A program made the translations under genes and the position numbers. A stretch of DNA of 64,000 nucleotides from Cyathus striatus. Its lineage: Eukaryota; Basidiomycota; Agaricomycetes; Agaricales; Nidulariaceae. The notes under the pieces were generated by a model. It did no database searches. It saw nothing but the letters and a program-made list of their open reading frames with translations, and was not told the DNA's origin. The stretch covers positions 1,426,001 to 1,490,000 of the forward strand of contig JAOVFP010000019.1 in NCBI GenBank assembly GCA_025738555.1, written 5' to 3'. The stretch's first letter is position 1. Each line of letters begins with the position of its first letter. Shown here in pieces: positions 60,300-64,000 of the stretch.

Positions 60300-61510
60300 T
60301 GAACATGTGACATACTGTATCAATTCGAATAGTTCGGCAGTCACGCATCACAGACCCTCCTGATATGCCGAAATTTGGTGCTTTTCACACATCATGAAGG
60401 CAACTGACGAAAGGTTTAGCAGTCACAAATTTTAAAAATTCTTGAACCTGGGATCAATTCAGCGATTTCATGGGTTTTTCCTCTAAATTTTCGATTCTGA
60501 GCACGTTTAAGATGCATTTACAGCAAAGCTATTGCATAATTTAATGTATCTGTACTAAAATTCTATGAGATGTAACACACACATTGACATGTATGCCAAA
60601 ATTTTTCGTCCATCACGCCATATGTCCCAGGTTGACAAAATGTCCACTTGGTTGGGCCTGTTACGCTCTTTGAGGGGTGCCGAATCATTTGAATTGATAC
60701 AGTATATACAATTTCTAGCTACTCTACTTACAAATTGCGTAGTAATAAAAATCTAGTTGATCTCCGGTATTTCCCCGGTTCGTGTATAAGCAAACGCTGC
60801 GTCAGCGCCCAGATGGCGGTCAGCCAATCGTGCGCATAGCCCAACACGCCCCCTTTCTGCGATGCGTGCTCGTTTGAGCATCCCATCAGTTACCTTCCTA
60901 ATTGGGTAATCAGCCGATGTGGCAGCAGCAGCTGCTCGCATCAATTTCATTTACATCAGTCTAACAGGTCGGTTTTCCACTCCCACATGAACTCCTGACT
61001 GTTGGGGTACTCACTCACTGTCCATTCTTTCTTCCTTTCCCCCCTTCTCGTGCTCTCTCTCTATGTCTCACTGTTTCATTGTCTCTTTGTCTCGTCGCCT
61101 CGTTGTCTTGGTGTCAGCACCATCTCATGTCTCATGTCTCAGGGTCTGGGTTTGTTTATGGTCTCGGTAAGTCGGTTTTATCTTTATCTGTATTGTGTAT
61201 CTCGTGCTGACATTGTCATAGTCATATTGCTTGTTCTGGGTTTCTGTTACTCGTGCTTAGAATGTAATGTTGTTTTAAAAGGTAAAGTGTTTTTTATGTA
61301 TTGTATTGGTTTAAGAGCTTTAAAACCAGTACTGAGGTGACGGTTTATATGTTTTTAATAGGTTGTTTTATATCCCTTGTTTAATTATGGGAGGCGGTGC
61401 GGGAACTCAGCCCCTCCCCGCTGTTTCCTTGCTCGACGCACTTGGTACTGGCATCTCGAAACCAAGATATAAGGAATATTAAAATAGGGTATGTTGTTAT
61501 TCATTTACAT
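60300..61510. other. Unassigned stretch between terpene synthase copies 2 and 3
   Basis: No gene recognised. 60760-60960 is GC-richer with a minus-strand frame (MKLMRAAAAATSADYPIRKV) of unknown nature. 61010-61340 is pyrimidine-rich (TCTCTCTATGTCTC) and gives a hydrophobic plus-strand frame that I consider fortuitous. Confidence 0.35.
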
Positions 61511-61512
61511 GT

Positions 61513-62012
61513 GTATCACACCCTATCATCCAGTCACTTGAGGAAGCGACTAATGACCTTGTATTATGGTCAAATGTAAGGATTCTATTGAATGTTAACA
61601 ATTAGTTCTAACTCTCAGCAGGATCTCTTCTCGTACAATGTTGAACAAGCACGCTCCAATACTCACAACATGATCTCTGTTATTATGCATGAGAGCAGCA
61701 TCGATTTACAGGGTGCCGTCGACATTATTGGCCAGAAATGCAGGGATAGTATTGACTGATTCGAAGCAGACAGGAGACTGGTGCCCTCGTGGGGTCGAGA
61801 AATCGATAGAGATGTCGCACACTATATTGATGGGCTTCAAACTGGATCGTTGGTGCGTAATGCATTCATTTTGGTTATCTTTCAAGATAATGACAGTATG
61901 GAATTGAATAGGTTCTCTTCATTGGTCATTCCATTCTGAGCGTTACTTCGGAAAACATGGACAACAAATCAAGAAGCACTGTGTTGTAGAACTCCTTCCA
62001 AAGAAGGTTTAA
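61513..62012 (+). pseudogene. Sesquiterpene synthase copy 3, 5'-truncated
   Basis: Plus strand. It starts within exon 2 (SHPIIQSLEEATNDLVLWSN, to 61575). An intron runs to 61621, then exon 3 from 61622 (DLFSYNVEQARSNTHNMISV), with TGA at 61757-61759 at the same codon as in copy 1. A lost base follows near 61850 (LQTGS instead of LQNWIVG). The last exon has SLHWSFHSERYFGKHGQQIK and TAA at 62010-62012. Exon 1 with the acidic motif is absent, so it could not be active. It is closest to copy 4 at its end. Confidence 0.8.
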
Positions 62013-62050
62013 CAGTTGTTTTTTTTAATAACATTTCGAAAGTTGGCTTT

Positions 62051-62100
62051 GTAAAGCAAGCATTCTGCTTGCACCACAAAAATGTGGCTTTCATTCTTTT
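62051..62100. repeat. Hairpin end related to the 31152 MITE
   Basis: TGTAAAGCAAGCATTCTGCTTGC followed by ACCACAAAAAT aligns with the left end of the 31152-31715 element. The stem GCAAGCA/TGCTTGC replaces GCAGGTG/CGCCTGC with paired changes. The other end of this copy is not clear, possibly near 62424. Confidence 0.45.
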
Positions 62101-62529
62101 CATTTCCGTACCTCACTGTATCCTCATTGTCAATTACAGATACTTACCTCATTCATTACCGTCTTTGTATATCTGTCGTACGTACGCTCTGAGAAATCCA
62201 GCTTCGCATTCCACCCCTTTATCTCTCAAATATGTGCTCACTGGATCTGAAGGATGGATGGACATCCATCCACTCGCATCATTTCTTTGTCAAGAGGATA
62301 CCGCCGAGAAAATATCCTCCTCCGCAGCTTTCTAGTAGAATCCTTTTTATACCCAATGCCTACCTATCAAACTTATATATTATTTGATGTTCATTGTTTC
62401 TTTTATCTCAAAAATGAAATTGCTTTACTGCTGGATACGAAGTAATGATATATTATAGTTTCATATATATTAGGCATTAGTTATCTAATCTAATCTAATC
62501 TTCAAGATAATATGAAGGGAAAACAAATA

Positions 62530-63695
62530 TCAAACCTTCTTAGGAAGAAGTTCAACAACACGGTGCTTCTTGATTTGTTGTCCATGTTTTCCGAAATAAC
62601 GCTCAGAATGGAATGACCAATGAAGAGAACCTATATATAGTTTTTGCTGTTAGCTATAAATATGTAGAAAGTGATTACATGATGCACCGACAATCCAGTT
62701 TTGGAGCCCGTCAATGTAGAGTGCGACATCTCTGTCAATTTCCTGACCCCATGAGGGCACCATCTTCCTGTCTGCTTCGAATCGATCAATGCTGTCTTTG
62801 CATTGTTGACCAACAATATCAACAGCTCCTTGTAAATCGACTTTATTTTCGTGCATGATAACATAGATCATGTTGTGAGCATCGGAGCATGCTTGTTCAA
62901 CGTTGTACGAGAAGAGATCCTGCTGAGAATTAGAACTAATTGATCAAATCCAGTGAATACCTTACGTTAGACCACGTTACAAGGTCGTTTGTTGCTTCCT
63001 CAAGCGACTGGATGATAGGATGTTCGACGACTTCTTGGGGTAAGTCAATACCAGCAGCGAATTCTATGAGCTGAAAACTTGGTTTTAAGCTGCTATTATC
63101 CCTGCAAGTAGCAATATATGATTCGAGGTCCGGAATTATATCCTGAACTCTATTGGAAGCCTGCTGAGATACTGCTTTAAAGAAGAGGTCCATGGTATGA
63201 ATGAATCACTCTCGACACCCTGGGCCTGCGGATTGCATGAGCCTTGCAAAGAATCTGAATGATTTCAACGAAGATTAATTAGCATGAACACCAACCACTT
63301 CGTATTGCATGGATGTACGACTTCGTCATCAGACTGGCCTTCTTGTCGGTGTCAAATCCAATAGGGTCACGCATCACACTCATGCAACATGCATGTATGC
63401 TGATTGTTCCTTCTACGTCGAATTCATCCGACACGTCATCGAGGTTGAACAAGAGGTTCGTGAAGTCAACACAAACCCTAAGATGAAACATGTCTGCATC
63501 TGGGTAACATGATGCTGTCAATTCTCCAGCCTTCAGACCCATAAATGTGATTCGCTGTTTTTCATCGTGATTAATGGCATCCAGCAGCCATTGCTCTGAT
63601 TCACTGGCAGCTTCATTGCAATTAGCATTAGTGCGGAGTGGGTAAGAGCAATGAGAAACTAGGTTTGGAAGTACGAAAGAGAATGATGAACTCAT
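62530..63695 (-). pseudogene. Sesquiterpene synthase copy 4, single stop
   Basis: Best preserved copy. ATG 63695; exons 63695-63319, 63254-62966, 62919-62688 and 62630-62530, all introns GT-AG. MSSSFSFVLPNLVSHCSYPL starts it; the acidic motif is NLDDVSDE; NSE is formed across the splice as N / DLFSYNVE; the end is SERYFGKHGQQIKK. The only visible defect is TGA at 63208-63206 (GCRE-stop-FIHTMD, where other copies have AGA Arg). Length after splicing, about 330 residues, is normal for fungal sesquiterpene synthases. Product cannot be predicted from this. Arranged tail to tail with copy 3. Confidence 0.85.
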
Positions 63696-64000
63696 AGTAG
63701 AAGAAAGAATGAGAAAGACAGTATGTACATGGGTATTGTGTCGAAGATGTTTCGCATTCCGGTATATATACCAGTGAAAGTGTAAAGGAGCTCCATACAG
63801 ACACGAGTATGAGGTGTCGGATGCACTCACAATGATTTTTGTATAACAATCCCGATCCGATTTTTGATCTGCATTTCAGTGGCACTCGCTAAATACGTAG
63901 CAGTGTCATCTATTGGTTCCATGGAGGTCAGGTTTCTGCGTCATACACAATAACTCACACATCCATGTAAGGTGGGGAGTTGAAAGCCCAATGTCCTCAG
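63696..64000. other. 5' flank of terpene synthase copy 4
   Basis: Presumed promoter region. 63780-63900 retains weak similarity to the flanks of copies 1 and 2 (ATTTCAGTGGCACTCG). No further gene. Confidence 0.4.

Larger units (their letters stand above)
53578..60300. repeat. Right arm (B) of tandem segmental duplication
   Basis: Parallel to 30790-35461 plus 52834-53400. Contains GGT-rich low-complexity sequence (53850-54640), the conserved exon-like frame at 55019-54880, a protein kinase pseudogene, a 125-bp tandem duplication (57793-57917 and 57918-58042), terpene synthase copy 2 and its 5' flank with the KDZ empty site at 59738-59745. Confidence 0.8.

Noticed and set aside
60753..60950. 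Ala-rich minus-strand frame as a gene
   Set aside because: Short, isolated, no recognisable family; kept only as a note in the spacer description.
61002..61340. Hydrophobic 112-residue plus-strand frame as a membrane protein
   Set aside because: Comes from a CT-rich low-complexity stretch; no homologous copy or splice structure supports it.

Overview
The window looks like nuclear DNA from an Agaricomycete (mushroom-forming basidiomycete). Genes are split by many 48-65 nt GT-AG introns. The recognisable families are basidiomycete ones: KDZ transposases with their CxC cysteine clusters, fungal sesquiterpene synthases, an expanded seven-TM family and Tf1/sushi-type chromoviruses. The background is AT-rich and dominated by transposable elements, and nearly every host-type gene is broken.

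Layout. 1-7229 has no gene, only relics and one TIR element (5409-7077). 7230-14821 is a young, GC-rich Ty3/gypsy chromovirus on the minus strand with almost identical LTRs and a 5-bp TSD. 14822-19145 holds two MITE-like elements, a minisatellite and a doubtful multi-exon gene. 19146-26461 is a CxC5/CxC6 (KDZ-associated) gene on the minus strand, interrupted precisely by a second LTR retroelement (19757-23142) and a 1.87-kb TIR element (23522-25390). 26462-29383 is repeat-rich and gene-poor. A seven-TM pseudogene lies at 29384-30420.

From about 30.8 to 60.3 kb there is a tandem segmental duplication, each arm carrying a terpene synthase pseudogene. The left arm is split by a 17,356-bp element (35470-52825) with long TIRs, an 8-bp TSD and an exact empty site in the right arm. 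This element encodes a ten-exon KDZ transposase (46912-50727), carries a second multi-exon gene of unknown function (39905-42560), and has both TIRs extended into arrays of about 81-bp repeats. The right arm also contains a protein kinase pseudogene, of which the left arm keeps only the last exon piece. 61.5-63.7 kb holds two more terpene synthase copies, tail to tail.

Functionally the window is a TE graveyard with two recently active parts: the chromovirus and the giant KDZ element. Both LTR elements show an internal match, with a TATA box about 30 nt upstream, that predicts Tf1-like self-priming instead of tRNA priming. The older genes decay mainly through CGA-to-TGA stops, as expected from deamination of methylated CpG. 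The young chromovirus instead carries single-base indels, several of them in TCCGG motifs, which could be assembly error.
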